A DNA stretch of 64,000 bases from Flavobacterium sp. SUN052 (lineage in GTDB: Bacteria; Bacteroidota; Bacteroidia; Flavobacteriales; Flavobacteriaceae). The notes beneath the pieces were generated by a model. It was not told the origin of the DNA. It worked only from the letters and a program-made list of their open reading frames with translations, and searched no databases. This document shows positions 52,481-61,839 of the stretch, one piece after another; position 1 is the stretch's first letter, and each line of letters starts with the position of its first letter. A program made the position numbers and the translations under genes. The stretch spans positions 496,001-560,000 of the forward strand of contig NZ_JAPQNS010000002.1 in assembly GCF_028867935.1 (NCBI RefSeq), written 5' to 3'.

Positions 52481-52879
52481 TTATTCAGTATGTCCGCTGT
52501 CCACTTTTTTGAGGGTGCGTTTCATACCTTTTTCTATCTCTTCAAACGTTGCTTTTGTCTTTGCAATATACAAAAAAGCAATTTCTGTTGGTGCACTGTT
52601 TTCACGACCTAACAACTGTTTGTTCAGCCGGTACGCTTCGCGGATGCGACGACGTAACAAATTACGATCTACAGCCCGTTTGAATTGCCGTTTCGACACA
52701 TTAATCAGCACAGCCGCCATGTCGGCGCCATCCCGTTCACCTGCTTCATCCACAGCATAATGATAGATCACCCGAAACGGAAAAAGGTAGAACGACCGGA
52801 GGTCTGCTCTACCTTTTTGAAATAGAATGCCAATTTTTTTTTTGCCCGACAGGCGTTCTGATTTGGGGAACGTGGGCAT
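52481..52879 (-). CDS. rnpA: Ribonuclease P protein component
   Basis: Basic protein of 132 aa, the protein subunit of RNase P (tRNA 5' maturation). FPKSERLSGKKKIGILFQKG at the N-terminus and RAVDRNLLRRRIREAYRL (RNR motif region) identify it. It follows rpmH at 36 bases, the usual bacterial order. Confidence 0.95.
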   Translation of the reverse strand: MPTFPKSERLSGKKKIGILFQKGRADLRSFYLFPFRVIYHYAVDEAGERDGADMAAVLINVSKRQFKRAVDRNLLRRRIREAYRLNKQLLGRENSAPTEIAFLYIAKTKATFEEIEKGMKRTLKKVDSGHTE

Positions 52880-52915
52880 GTGTTATGTAAAGACCGGCGG
52901 ACCAGTCTCTACCTT

Positions 52916-53083
52916 TTACAATTTGAACCGATCACCTTTTTTCTCGTCGGAAACGGTCAGCTTGTGGCGACCTTTTGCCCGACGACGGGCTAATACTTGC
53001 CGACCGTTGGGGGTTGACATCCGCTCGCGGAAACCATGCTTGTTTCTGCGCTTACGATTTGAGGGTTGGTACGTTCTTTTCAT
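52916..53083 (-). CDS. rpmH: 50S ribosomal protein L34
   Basis: Very basic 55-residue protein starting [18 protein letters not shown] with [19 protein letters not shown], the signature of L34. Slightly longer than many (KKGDRFKL tail). Upstream of rnpA in one operon; dnaA is not visible nearby. Confidence 0.95.
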   Translation of the reverse strand: MKRTYQPSNRKRRNKHGFRERMSTPNGRQVLARRRAKGRHKLTVSDEKKGDRFKL

Positions 53084-53271
53084 TGCTGTATAAATTCAAT
53101 AGCGTAAAGCCTGTTTCCAAAATGAGACCGCAAAATTACGAGATTGGTTCTGATATTGCAAGGGGCCACTCTGAAAATGTTAGAGTTAAAGATCAGATAA
53201 AGCCATGAACCAGTCTTTTGAAACCAATCGACCGGTTTCCCGGTAGTAAGTTTATATATCAGTTTTATCGT

Positions 53272-54690
53272 ATGCATTATCGCCTGTCTGCCGACCCTAT
53301 TCTTCCTCATTATATTGCCGTTGAAGCCCGGCTGACCGACATCACTACAAATACGATTGAATTGCAGTTGCCCGCCTGGCGTCCTGGCCGCTACGAACTG
53401 CAAAACTTTGCCAAGAATATTCAGCAATTTTATATTACCGATGCAAGCGGGCATCCCCTTGCCTTTCGCAAGATCACCAAAGATCGCTGGCTGGTGCACA
53501 CCGAAGGGGTAACTGAGCTCATAGCTACCTACACATATTACGCTAACCTTATCAACGCAGGCAGCAGTTATGTGAGCGATGATACCGACGTTAGCCCCCT
53601 GCTCTATGTTAATCCGGTTAATCTGTGCTTATATGCTGAAGGCTACATTGATAAGCCCTGTACCCTCAAACTGGACATTCCGGCCGATTGGACGGTGGCT
53701 TGTGGTCTGTCCCAAACTGGTTTGCACGCGTTTTCTGCCCGCGATTTTTATGAATTGGTTGACTGCCCGTTAATTGCCGCTCCTGCTCTGCATCGAATTC
53801 AGTACGAGACGCATGGCGTGGCCTTTTCGGTATGGATAGCCGGGCGAATGGTGTTCGATCCCGAGCGCGTTGTTCGTGATTTCAAACGGTTCTCAGCCGC
53901 CCAGATCGATATTTTTGGCGAATTCCCGGAGCCCGAGTACCACTTTCTGACCATATTATTACCGGTTGCTCATTACCACGGCGTTGAACACCGCAACAGT
54001 ACCGTGCTGGTGCTGGGCCCTGCCGACGAGGGCGAAGGATTATATACAGACTTGCTTGGTATTGCGTCGCACGAGTTGTTCCACGCCTGGAACATCATTC
54101 GAATCCGTCCGCAGGAGTTGCTACCATACGATTTCACCCGTGAGAACTACTTCCAGACCTGCTTCGTAGCCGAAGGCGTCACTACTTACTATGGAGACCA
54201 TATTCTCAGGCGTTCCGAAGTATTTAATGAAGCGGCTTACTTAAAGGAATTGCACGTGATTCTCAAACGGCACTTTGAGAACAATGGCCGGGCGTTTCAG
54301 TCACTGCTGGAGTCATCATGGGATTTATGGCTGGATGGTTACGACAAAGGTGTTCCCGACCGTAAAGTATCAGTGTACCATAAAGGTGCCATTGCCGCAA
54401 TGATTCTGGATCTGCATATTCGCCAGACAAGCGGACAAACCCGGTCGCTGGACGATGTGATGCGGCTACTCTGGCAACGGTTTGGGAAGCCATTTGTGGG
54501 GTATACGTTCGCTGACTATCGAGCCATTACAGAGGAAGTGGCAGGAGAACCGCTGGACTGGTATTACGATGCCTGCATCAGTGGCAATAAATCGCTCTTG
54601 TCACTCACTGATACTTACCTTAGGTATATTGGCCTATCAGTCTCCTACACAGAAGCACACGGGCTCATCCTCGATAAACTGCACCCATGA
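53272..54690 (+). CDS. M61-family aminopeptidase-like protein
   Basis: Zinc peptidase of 472 aa. Catalytic motif HELFHAWN (His ~267) with the downstream Glu in FVAEGVTTYYGD. The N-terminal beta-domain has LPAWRPGRYELQNFAKNI, and GVEHRNST is conserved. No signal peptide. The C-terminal PDZ domain of many M61 glycyl aminopeptidases is missing. ATG 53272 fits the conserved N-terminus (MHYRLSADP); a frame open from 53218 is not supported. Confidence 0.9.
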   Translation: MHYRLSADPILPHYIAVEARLTDITTNTIELQLPAWRPGRYELQNFAKNIQQFYITDASGHPLAFRKITKDRWLVHTEGVTELIATYTYYANLINAGSSYVSDDTDVSPLLYVNPVNLCLYAEGYIDKPCTLKLDIPADWTVACGLSQTGLHAFSARDFYELVDCPLIAAPALHRIQYETHGVAFSVWIAGRMVFDPERVVRDFKRFSAAQIDIFGEFPEPEYHFLTILLPVAHYHGVEHRNSTVLVLGPADEGEGLYTDLLGIASHELFHAWNIIRIRPQELLPYDFTRENYFQTCFVAEGVTTYYGDHILRRSEVFNEAAYLKELHVILKRHFENNGRAFQSLLESSWDLWLDGYDKGVPDRKVSVYHKGAIAAMILDLHIRQTSGQTRSLDDVMRLLWQRFGKPFVGYTFADYRAITEEVAGEPLDWYYDACISGNKSLLSLTDTYLRYIGLSVSYTEAHGLILDKLHP

Positions 54691-54724
54691 GCACCTGAAA
54701 TTTAGGTGTTTTGCTACTGCATAT

Positions 54725-54747
54725 ACGGCCTTAACGGGCCGTTTTTT
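54725..54747 (+). terminator. Intrinsic terminator after M61 gene
   Basis: ACGGCC, a 6-base loop, GGCCGT and a T6 tract start 35 bases after the stop codon. Confidence 0.85.
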
Positions 54748-54959
54748 GTTCCTTTTATCATGTAAACATAGATTAAAAATACTAAGTATATCACTAATTA
54801 GTTTACTCATTTATTCATACTTATTGATATTCAGGTTCTATAGGTTAACCGTTTTTTCATCCTCCATCCGTTATATTAGGTTCCAAAAAAATTGGTGCGG
54901 CATTACATTCCCCGTATTTTTACCGCGACAGTCTCAAACCAATTTACCCATTCAAAAGT

Positions 54960-56321
54960 ATGCTCAAACTTGTACTTAGTAGTTGCCTTATTGCGGCACT
55001 GTCTCTTCCTGCCGTAGTGTTTGGCCAAGGTACGCCCACAGCCTCCGATTATTTTAACGAAGGTATCCAAAAAAGCAACGCCAAGGATTACACTGGCGCT
55101 TTGCAGGCGTTCACAACCGCTATCATTTTAAATCCGGAGAACGCGCCTAGTTATTACAACCGCTCTTTGGCCAAAATCAGCCTCAATGATATTCAGGGGG
55201 CGATTCTGGACCTCGATCAGGCAATCGAACTGAACCCACAGGATGCTAATGCCTTTCTGTACCGGGGAATTAACCGTACCAAAATTGATGATTTCCGCGG
55301 GGCCGTTCAGGATTTCAACCGAGCCATTGAACTAAACCCAAACGATGCCCTTCTCTATTATCACCGGGGGTTGAGCCGTGCTCAGGTAAACTACTTAGCC
55401 ACCGCCCTCGCCGATTTTAACAAAGCGGCTGCCCTAGCTCCCACCGACGTAAATATTCTGACGGCGCGGGGTAACTGCAAAAATCAGATGAGCGATTTCA
55501 AAGGAGCGCTGGCTGATTTCAGCCTGGCCCTCGAAAAGGCTCCCAACAAATCGCAGGCGCTGGCTGGTCGGGGATATGCCCGCTTTCGGCTCGATGACCC
55601 CAAAGGAGCGCTCGCTGACTTTGGCCGGTCTATCGAAATAAGCCCAAACGACCCTGATCTATTTTACAAACGCGGTCTGGTGAAAACCCGGATGGCCGAT
55701 TTTGCCGGAGCTACTACTGACTTCGACAAAACAATCCAACTTGACCCTTCACACTTCAGAGCCCACTTTAGCCGGGGTTACTGCAAAAGCCGGTCTGGGA
55801 GCCCAAAGCAAGCTATCGCAGACATTGACCGCTCTATTGAGATGGGCAACACGGCCCTTCAAACAAAGGCTTATTACAGTGACTTTATCACTCAAAACCT
55901 GTTACCACTGCTTAGTACAGTGCTTCAGGAACGGTACAAAATCAGCGAATTGGCCGATGACCGTTCGGATGCCTTCCTGCTTCGTGGCTTGCTAAAAAAT
56001 GCGTCTGGTGAAAGTAAAGCGGCTCTGACCGATCTGAACCGGGCCATCGAGTTGAACCCGACCGGCGCAGAGTCATATTTCGTTCGCAGTATTATTCGTT
56101 CCTCACTGGGCGACCAAAAAGGAGCTATGATTGATTGCAACAGCGCGGTGAAACTAAATCCTCGTCATGCCGAAGCGTATTATCTACGGGGCGTGGTTCG
56201 GTATGATACCGGTGACGAGCAGGCAGGTTGTGTAGACCTTAGCCGAGCGGGTGAATTAGGCTACGTTCAGGCGTACAAGATAATTGGCGAACGGTGCAAC
56301 CGGGCAACAGCACAACGGTAG
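54960..56321 (+). CDS. Secreted TPR-repeat protein
   Basis: Exported protein of 453 aa with a signal peptide ending VFGQ. About eleven to twelve TPR units of 34 residues fill the protein (e.g. AILDLDQAIELNPQDANAFL; LYYHRGLSRAQ; AMIDCNSAVKLNPRHAEAYY). Such all-TPR proteins act as scaffolds; the partner is unknown. The 210 bases upstream are AT-rich without a gene. Confidence 0.9.
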   Translation: MLKLVLSSCLIAALSLPAVVFGQGTPTASDYFNEGIQKSNAKDYTGALQAFTTAIILNPENAPSYYNRSLAKISLNDIQGAILDLDQAIELNPQDANAFLYRGINRTKIDDFRGAVQDFNRAIELNPNDALLYYHRGLSRAQVNYLATALADFNKAAALAPTDVNILTARGNCKNQMSDFKGALADFSLALEKAPNKSQALAGRGYARFRLDDPKGALADFGRSIEISPNDPDLFYKRGLVKTRMADFAGATTDFDKTIQLDPSHFRAHFSRGYCKSRSGSPKQAIADIDRSIEMGNTALQTKAYYSDFITQNLLPLLSTVLQERYKISELADDRSDAFLLRGLLKNASGESKAALTDLNRAIELNPTGAESYFVRSIIRSSLGDQKGAMIDCNSAVKLNPRHAEAYYLRGVVRYDTGDEQAGCVDLSRAGELGYVQAYKIIGERCNRATAQR

Positions 56322-56335
56322 TTAGTTGAATAAGG

Positions 56336-56420
56336 AAATTGGGTAAATAGGTGATTGGGCAACTGGATTAATCCTGACAACCCCAGTCACCTGTTTACCC
56401 AATTTCTGTTTTACCAAGTT
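56336..56420. repeat. Inverted repeat of ATTGGGTA words
   Basis: GAAATTGGGTAAATAGGTGA and its near-complement (TCACCTGTTTACCCAATTTC) lie about 20 bases apart, with one mismatch. The left arm is built of 8-bp near-repeats (ATTGGGTA, AATAGGTG, ATTGGGCA). Convergent junction, so it probably ends both transcripts. Confidence 0.75.
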
Positions 56421-56443
56421 GCCTATCAGCAAGGCAAAACGAC

Positions 56444-57529
56444 CTACTTAACCTTTGCGCAGATTGTGTAAACGCGCAGCCCAACAGCAGACGAGTTTGA
56501 GTTTGTAAACACGACACGCCACTTAGTAGTATCGTCCTGATCGGGCCCGCTGTATTGAATCTTAAAATCAGCTTGTGGAGAATTACTATCGCGTATTCCG
56601 CCACCACCACCAATCAGCTTAGTCCCCGTTGGACAACCATAGCTTACAAAGCCAAAAAAACTGCCCGGTACTTCATTGTCATGGCTAACGTATTGAATAC
56701 CCATGTTTAGATCACCTGAGTAAGCAATATTTCCATTGACATCCAGAGCCTCTTGGGGAGACGCTACTCCAACACCCACTTTTCCCGTAAAAACGGGATT
56801 ACTGCCGAGAACTACGCCTGTCAACATGGCCCCGTTACCTCTATAACTTGTCGCATTTACCGTTCCGGCCACATCGAGCGTAACGGCTGGTGCGTTAGTA
56901 CCAATACCCACGTTGCCATTCGATTTAACAATCAACAAAGGAGTTGCCTTTTCGCTTTGTATTCCTCGACTGACATCGAATGCTGTAGACGAAGGAGAAG
57001 CAATCTTAACCGCCAAACCATTTTGGCCGCTCAACGAGCCATCGTTATGGAATTGCCCAATGTAGCCAAACTGCTCACCCGCCCATGAAAAAGATTTGGG
57101 GCCACCTCCATAGCCATCCGAACCAAGGGTATTGCCTGCCGTATTGGCCAACTGAGCCACCGGTGTGCTGGTACCAACGCCAACCCGGTTGTTAGTAGCA
57201 TAAATGGTGATTCCCGTGGTTGACCAGGGATTGGTAGCCGATGCCACATCAGCCGCCAAAGCTAGGGTTGTCCAACCGGTATTCGTACGGATATAGAGCA
57301 CATCATCCGTACTACTGTATACCAGCATACCAGCCGGCACGTTCTGCATGGCCTGAATCTGCGTAGTTGTCAGGCGGGGTAACAGCAATGCCTTGGTGGT
57401 GCTTTCGAGCTCCAAAACCGAATTGGCGTTTATCGTCGTGCTGGTGGGCTGATCGCTTATTTTTAGCTGAGCGAACAGGTCGGAATAGACAAATAAAGTA
57501 ACAAAGAGTAAACTAGATAATTGCTTCAT
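56444..57529 (-). CDS. Secreted VGIGT-repeat surface protein
   Basis: Exported protein of 361 aa with a signal peptide ending LFAQ. Repeated motifs (RVGVGTSTPVAQL, NVGIGTNAPAVTLDVAGT, KVGVGVASPQEALDVNGN) are those of Bacteroidota fibre- or adhesin-like proteins that often end in an S74 chaperone domain. Here the end is instead a ~90-residue domain with YGCPTGTKLIGGGGG and a final Cys. Start 57529 (ATG) is preferred over TTG 57532. Trimeric fibre formation is inference. Confidence 0.85.
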   Translation of the reverse strand: MKQLSSLLFVTLFVYSDLFAQLKISDQPTSTTINANSVLELESTTKALLLPRLTTTQIQAMQNVPAGMLVYSSTDDVLYIRTNTGWTTLALAADVASATNPWSTTGITIYATNNRVGVGTSTPVAQLANTAGNTLGSDGYGGGPKSFSWAGEQFGYIGQFHNDGSLSGQNGLAVKIASPSSTAFDVSRGIQSEKATPLLIVKSNGNVGIGTNAPAVTLDVAGTVNATSYRGNGAMLTGVVLGSNPVFTGKVGVGVASPQEALDVNGNIAYSGDLNMGIQYVSHDNEVPGSFFGFVSYGCPTGTKLIGGGGGIRDSNSPQADFKIQYSGPDQDDTTKWRVVFTNSNSSAVGLRVYTICAKVK

Positions 57530-57694
57530 CAAGGATTTATATCTATTTCGATAATTGAATCGCTAATGTAAGCCAATAAGCAAATCACTCCATTTGTATT
57601 AATTTTATTTAATTCGGACTACTTAGTAACTACTTGTTGCATTAGTAATAAAGCTTCACTACAGAGCAGCTACGGTAGATGCGATATATGATCT

Positions 57695-58006
57695 TCAGAA
57701 ATCATTCACAGAATACACCGTCGATACAACGCGTTGCCATTCGGGGTGGCGTTTGATGTAGGCAGCCACAAATGGACAGAGTGGTACAATACGCTGGTTA
57801 TTTTGTTCAACCATCTCTAAAACGCCTTTTACCAAAGCCGACCCAACGCCTTTTCCTTCCAGATCAGGATGAACTTCAGTATGCGTTAGAGCCAGCGTTT
57901 CATCATCGACTAACTGGTAGGCCACAATGGATAGTTTGCCGTCCGTATTCAATTCGAACTGATGGCGATGCTTATTTTGGGTGACAGACGTGTTGGATTG
58001 TGTCAT
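57695..58006 (-). CDS. GNAT-like N-acetyltransferase (YjdJ type)
   Basis: Small protein of 103 aa with an acetyl-CoA fold core: [22 protein letters not shown] (Q/RxxGxG/A-type loop) and [17 protein letters not shown], the signature of the short GNAT_2/YjdJ subgroup. Substrate unknown. Divergent from the 2Fe-2S protein gene, 71 bases between starts. Confidence 0.9.
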   Translation of the reverse strand: MTQSNTSVTQNKHRHQFELNTDGKLSIVAYQLVDDETLALTHTEVHPDLEGKGVGSALVKGVLEMVEQNNQRIVPLCPFVAAYIKRHPEWQRVVSTVYSVNDF

Positions 58007-58077
58007 GGTTAATCGGGGTTTGCTTGGGTAAAAGGGGCTTTTTTATAACTTTACAAAACAGAAACTATCACGGTACT

Positions 58078-58566
58078 ATGGCAACCATTGCACTCACGAT
58101 CAACGGTAAAAAGCACTCTCTCAACACGGACCCTCAAATGCCTTTATTATGGGCTATTCGTGACGTTGTCGGGTTGAAAGGCACTAAGTTCGGGTGCGGT
58201 ATGGCTCAATGCGGTTCATGCACTGTTCATATTAACGGCGTGGCTACCCGATCGTGCGTCACGCCTGTTTCAACGGTAGCCAACAAAAAAGTAACGACTA
58301 TTGAAGGTATCGGTACTGAAGCTAATCTTCATGCCGTACAACAAGCCTGGATCGAGGAGCAGGTTCCGCAGTGCGGCTACTGCCAGTCAGGGCAGATTAT
58401 GAGCGCGGTTGCCCTACTCAAATCAAAGCATAATCCTACCGATGCCGATATTGATGCGGCCATGCAGGGGAATTTGTGCCGCTGTGGCACATATGCGCGT
58501 GTTCGCAAAGCGATCCATCGTGCCGCAGACATGAGCAAGGCCACAGCAGCAACAACTGGTAATTAA
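58078..58566 (+). CDS. [2Fe-2S] subunit of xanthine-oxidase-type oxidoreductase (IorA-like)
   Basis: Protein of 162 aa with two [2Fe-2S] clusters. The plant-type cluster Cys lie in [14 protein letters not shown] with further Cys in RSC; the second cluster is in QCGYCQSG and NLCRCGTY. It carries electrons from a molybdopterin large subunit, as in isoquinoline 1-oxidoreductase. No large-subunit gene lies next to it, so it is an orphan in this window. Start 58078 ([13 protein letters not shown]) fits the family. Confidence 0.9.
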   Translation: MATIALTINGKKHSLNTDPQMPLLWAIRDVVGLKGTKFGCGMAQCGSCTVHINGVATRSCVTPVSTVANKKVTTIEGIGTEANLHAVQQAWIEEQVPQCGYCQSGQIMSAVALLKSKHNPTDADIDAAMQGNLCRCGTYARVRKAIHRAADMSKATAATTGN

Positions 58567-58594
58567 AATACCAGTTGCATTACTGTCCAGGCCC

Positions 58595-58849
58595 CTAATA
58601 CTCTACGTTTCCTTCTTCAATATCTTCTTCTGCCAGCATCTCGTCGTTCACGCCGTTGGCATCCGTATCCGATCCATTGGTCGGTTGCTGAGTAGCTTCG
58701 TCCTGACCGGCCGCGGCCGCCATGCTCATCTGCGGATTTTGTTCAACACCAATCGTTTGGCTGGCCTGCTCGGCCTGTGCCATTAGTTGTGCCACACCCT
58801 GGTTATCGTCATTGGCAGGGTTGTATTTTTCGTCTGGATTTGTTGCCAT
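58595..58849 (-). CDS. Acidic low-complexity hypothetical protein
   Basis: Protein of 84 aa starting MATNPDEKYNP, rich in Asn, Gln, Asp and Glu, ending LAEEDIEEGNVEY. No signal peptide, no membrane helix, no family recognised; likely disordered. The frame upstream to 58891 is not supported. Confidence 0.65.
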   Translation of the reverse strand: MATNPDEKYNPANDDNQGVAQLMAQAEQASQTIGVEQNPQMSMAAAAGQDEATQQPTNGSDTDANGVNDEMLAEEDIEEGNVEY

Positions 58850-59053
58850 AGTAGTACTATAAGTGAAGCGTTTAATAGAAAACAAAGACATATGTTATTT
58901 ATGAAAATTTTAACCCCTATTTTACGTTGCCTTTGCGCAGCTTCTCCGTCTAAATAACACATCAGCCGGATAAGAGTTTTAGCGGCTGGTGAAATGCTTT
59001 TTAGTTATATTGCTTACTCGTTTCGGTCTGCTAACCCGCCGACAAACGTCCTT

Positions 59054-59713
59054 ATGAAACATATTGCTCTACTAACTCTACTTTTTTGTAGCATACTGGC
59101 TTATGGACGCCACCCCGTAACGCCCCGAACTGCAACCTGGTCGTCGATGTACGATCAACTCCGTTTATCTAAAGTTGGCTTATCTCGTCTGGCGTTTGAA
59201 TACGCGCTGGTAGGTATCCAGAAAATGGAAAAGCAACCTGCTATCATTTCCATTGCTGACTTAAGTCAGCCTTCTACCAGCAAACGATTGTATGTAATCG
59301 ACCTGGCCAATCAGAAATTATTGTTCAACACCTACGTTGCTCATGGGCGCAACTCCGGCGACCGCCTGGCCCGGCAGTTTTCCAATGAGATAGCCTCGAA
59401 CCGGTCGAGCTTGGGGTTTTATAAAACGATGGGCTCTTACCACGGCAAGCATGGTTTGTCGCTCAAGCTCAAAGGGCTGGAGCCGGGTATCAACAACAAC
59501 GCTTTTGATCGGACGATTGTGTTTCACGGCGCTGATTACGTAAGCGAAGATACCATCCGGGCAACGGGTCGGTTGGGCTGGAGCCAAGGTTGCCCCGCCG
59601 TTCCGAATGAGATTTGTACCCCTATTATCAAAGTCATTGAGGGCGGCTCCTGTCTGTTTATTTACTCCCCGGACCCTAGATATTTGAAGGAGTCAAGTTT
59701 TTTAAGAGGGTAA
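59054..59713 (+). CDS. L,D-transpeptidase catalytic-domain protein (YkuD_2)
   Basis: Exported protein of 219 aa with a signal peptide ending AYGR. The catalytic region FHGADYV...GRLGWSQGCPAV (Cys ~179 with the preceding His ~160) matches the YkuD_2 murein L,D-transpeptidase family. IDLANQKLLFNTYVAHGRNS is the conserved beta-hairpin. Probable role in peptidoglycan cross-linking or lipoprotein attachment. ATG 59054 gives the signal peptide; the frame from 58994 adds no conserved sequence. Confidence 0.9.
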   Translation: MKHIALLTLLFCSILAYGRHPVTPRTATWSSMYDQLRLSKVGLSRLAFEYALVGIQKMEKQPAIISIADLSQPSTSKRLYVIDLANQKLLFNTYVAHGRNSGDRLARQFSNEIASNRSSLGFYKTMGSYHGKHGLSLKLKGLEPGINNNAFDRTIVFHGADYVSEDTIRATGRLGWSQGCPAVPNEICTPIIKVIEGGSCLFIYSPDPRYLKESSFLRG

Positions 59714-59724
59714 GAAACGGGTTG

Positions 59725-59815
59725 AAACGTTTCAAATTGAAAGGCTTCGGTGTTTCAGGTTTCACATACAACTAGCTCTGTATGGAATCTGAAACACCGA
59801 AGCCTTTTAAACGCG
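59725..59815. repeat. Inverted repeat with AAAGGCTTCGGTGTTTCAG arms
   Basis: AAAGGCTTCGGTGTTTCAG (~59740) and its complement (~59788-59807) pair over about 19 bp, with neighbouring GTTTCA/TGAAAC words. It lies between the convergent YkuD_2 and lgt genes; a likely two-way terminator. Confidence 0.75.
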
Positions 59816-59854
59816 TATCATAAAACGGCCGAAGGCCAATGAAACTTGAAGCGG

Positions 59855-60685
59855 TTATACCTCGATCGGCTTATTTCGGTACGCTTTCACCAAAAAGAAG
59901 ATTCCCATCAACACCGCCGGAATACTCAAAATCTGACCCATATTGAGGAATAAGTTATCCTCGAAAGCAACCTGGTTCTCCTTTGTGTATTCGTAGAGGA
60001 AACGAAGGGAGAACACCCAAATCAGAAAAATGCCCAACATGCTGCCGCGTGGAGTCCGCTCTTTGTGCTTGTTCCAAAACCAGAGCAAAAAGAAAAACAG
60101 GACAAAGCACGATAACGACTCATACAGTTGAGAAGGGTGACGGGGAACTTTAAAGGGCTCAGTCAGTCCCCGATAATCGGCATTCATAAAGACAAATCCC
60201 CAGGGCAGATCGGTCTGGCGACCAAGAATTTCGGAGTTCATCAGGTTACCCAATCGAATAAAGGCACCTCCCAAGGCTACAGCAATTACAATACGGTCGG
60301 TTACCCACAAAAACGTCTGCCCTGTTTTACGGCTGGATTCCCGGCGTGAATAGAGCCATAATGCTAACAGAATGCCGATGGTAGCCCCGTGACTGGCCAG
60401 GCCTGAAAAAGGCGGTATCAATACTTGGAGCGGGTTTTGTAGAAAGGCTTCGGGTTCGTAAAAAATGAAGTGACCTAATCGAGCACCCAAAACAGTCGAA
60501 ATGACCATATAAATTAGAAGGGTATCGGTATCCGATTCGGGTTTGCCTTCTTTCTTGAAAATGTGAACCATAATCTGCATGCCGATCAGGAAACCTAGTG
60601 CGAACAGCAAGCCATACCAACGAATGGAAAGGGGGCCAATTGAAAAAATTTCAGGATTTACATCCCAAATAATGTATTTGTGCAT
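59855..60685 (-). CDS. lgt: Prolipoprotein diacylglyceryl transferase
   Basis: Inner-membrane enzyme of 276 aa that adds diacylglycerol to lipobox Cys, the first step of lipoprotein maturation. Signature RLGNLMNSEILG and HPSQLYESL; ISTVLGARLGHFIFYEP carries the conserved Tyr/Arg area. Seven hydrophobic helices. Several lipoproteins in this window (9894, 14189, 33627) would be substrates. Confidence 0.95.
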   Translation of the reverse strand: MHKYIIWDVNPEIFSIGPLSIRWYGLLFALGFLIGMQIMVHIFKKEGKPESDTDTLLIYMVISTVLGARLGHFIFYEPEAFLQNPLQVLIPPFSGLASHGATIGILLALWLYSRRESSRKTGQTFLWVTDRIVIAVALGGAFIRLGNLMNSEILGRQTDLPWGFVFMNADYRGLTEPFKVPRHPSQLYESLSCFVLFFFLLWFWNKHKERTPRGSMLGIFLIWVFSLRFLYEYTKENQVAFEDNLFLNMGQILSIPAVLMGIFFLVKAYRNKPIEV

Positions 60686-60725
60686 AACGGATTGTTTTCG
60701 GAACCGTTGGGGTTTTATAGACGAG

Positions 60726-60733
60726 CAAAGATA
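60726..60733 (-). promoter_or_regulatory. -7 box TATCTTTG before lgt
   Basis: On the minus strand TATCTTTG lies 41 bases upstream of the lgt ATG, matching TAnnTTTG. It lies within the ~60-base divergent gap shared with yidD. Confidence 0.45.
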
Positions 60734-60745
60734 GTATCCTGAAAC

Positions 60746-60955
60746 GTGAAACTTCTACTAATCGGACTGGTTCGTTTATACCAGGGGGCTGTTTCGCCCT
60801 TCCTCCCCAACGCCTGCCGCTACACGCCTACCTGTTCACAATACATGATTGAGGCCATTGGCAAACACGGCGCTATGCGGGGCGGCTGGATGGGTTTGAA
60901 GCGAATAAGCCGTTGCCATCCCTGGGGCGGACACGGCCATGATCCGGTACCTTGA
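60746..60955 (+). CDS. yidD: Membrane protein insertion efficiency factor YidD
   Basis: Protein of 69 aa with an amphipathic N-terminus and the YidD signature [20 protein letters not shown] and [18 protein letters not shown] start at 60746. It assists YidC-dependent insertion. In many genomes it follows rnpA; here it is 8 kb away from rnpA. Confidence 0.93.
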   Translation: MKLLLIGLVRLYQGAVSPFLPNACRYTPTCSQYMIEAIGKHGAMRGGWMGLKRISRCHPWGGHGHDPVP

Positions 60956-61010
60956 CAGTGAGCAAGGAACAATGAACAATCTGCTCAGTGTTCACTGTTT
61001 TGATAATTCT
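60955..61010. repeat. Hairpin of GTGAGCA/GAACAAT words
   Basis: CAGTGAGCA and TGCTCAGTG pair across ~16 bases of near-repeats (AAGGAACAATGAACAATC), followed by a second pairing option with GTTCACTG. Located between yidD and the Cpn10 gene. Confidence 0.55.
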
Positions 61011-61021
61011 TAACTGAAAAA

Positions 61022-61396
61022 ATGGTTAACATCACTCCCGATAACAAGTTAAAACGCTTACTAGTAGTAGGCGACCGCGTTCTGATTGAACCCAAAGACC
61101 CCAGTGACCGTACGGCTAGCGGCCTGTATTTACCCCCAACTGTCACCGAAAAAGAGCAGGTGCAATCGGGCTATGTGATTAAGGTTGGCCCCGGTTACCC
61201 CATCCCTTCGCCGGTTGATGATGAGCCCTGGAAAGAGTCCGAAGAGAAAACAAAGTATATGCCTCTACAGGCACAGGAAGGCGATTTGGCCATTTACTTG
61301 CAACGTAACGCCATTGAATTGGAATACCAGGGTCGCAAATACGTGATTGTTCCCCAAGCGTCGATTCTGTTGTTGGAACGCTCTGAAGATTTGTAG
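61022..61396 (+). CDS. Cpn10/GroES-type co-chaperone, divergent
   Basis: Protein of 124 aa with the Cpn10 fold: LKRLLVVGDRVLIEPKDPSD at the start, TASGLYLPPTV as mobile-loop region, and YVIVPQASILLLE at the end. Longer than GroES (~95 aa) because of an insertion with PSPVDDEPWKESEE. This long type is common in Bacteroidota next to a classical groES; groEL is not in the window. Confidence 0.9.
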   Translation: MVNITPDNKLKRLLVVGDRVLIEPKDPSDRTASGLYLPPTVTEKEQVQSGYVIKVGPGYPIPSPVDDEPWKESEEKTKYMPLQAQEGDLAIYLQRNAIELEYQGRKYVIVPQASILLLERSEDL

Positions 61397-61475
61397 GGGG
61401 TCAGGACGGACAGACTGGGGCGGTTACAACAATCCCCGGTTGCCGTGGTTATGCTACCATACTAACTCAATTTTT

Positions 61476-61835
61476 ATGGAAGGCATCGGAAACCAGCATA
61501 AATCGCTTAAAGCAACCCTCGACCAGAAAAAAGACAATCAGAACGTACTGCTTTTGTACGTACGTGATGACGCTCAGCACTTTAGCATCGACCAGCAGGA
61601 ACAACTAAACGCCATGGGCGACCAACTGGCCGAGCATCATCTAGACGTTATTGTTTTGATTGCTTCTGAAGTGGTTGAGCCAGATCGTCAGTACTTAATG
61701 AGCAATGGGTTCGATCTGATTCCATCCGAAGAGTTTGTGGGATGGGTTATCGGCAAAGACGGTGCGGTGAAGCAGAAGTTCACGGAGCCAATAGCTCCCG
61801 AAGCCTTGTTTAATTTGGTCGACGGAAATAAATAA
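61476..61835 (+). CDS. DUF4174-like protein
   Basis: Cytoplasmic protein of 119 aa with a thioredoxin-like alternation of strands and helices: NQNVLLLYVRDDAQHF, LDVIVLIASEVVEPDR and VGWVIGKDGAVKQKF. The last block (IGKDGxVKxR) is characteristic of DUF4174. No CxxC motif, so no thiol redox activity expected. ATG 61476 chosen; 79 bases after the Cpn10 gene, likely co-transcribed. Confidence 0.75.
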   Translation: MEGIGNQHKSLKATLDQKKDNQNVLLLYVRDDAQHFSIDQQEQLNAMGDQLAEHHLDVIVLIASEVVEPDRQYLMSNGFDLIPSEEFVGWVIGKDGAVKQKFTEPIAPEALFNLVDGNK

Positions 61836-61839
61836 CGGG

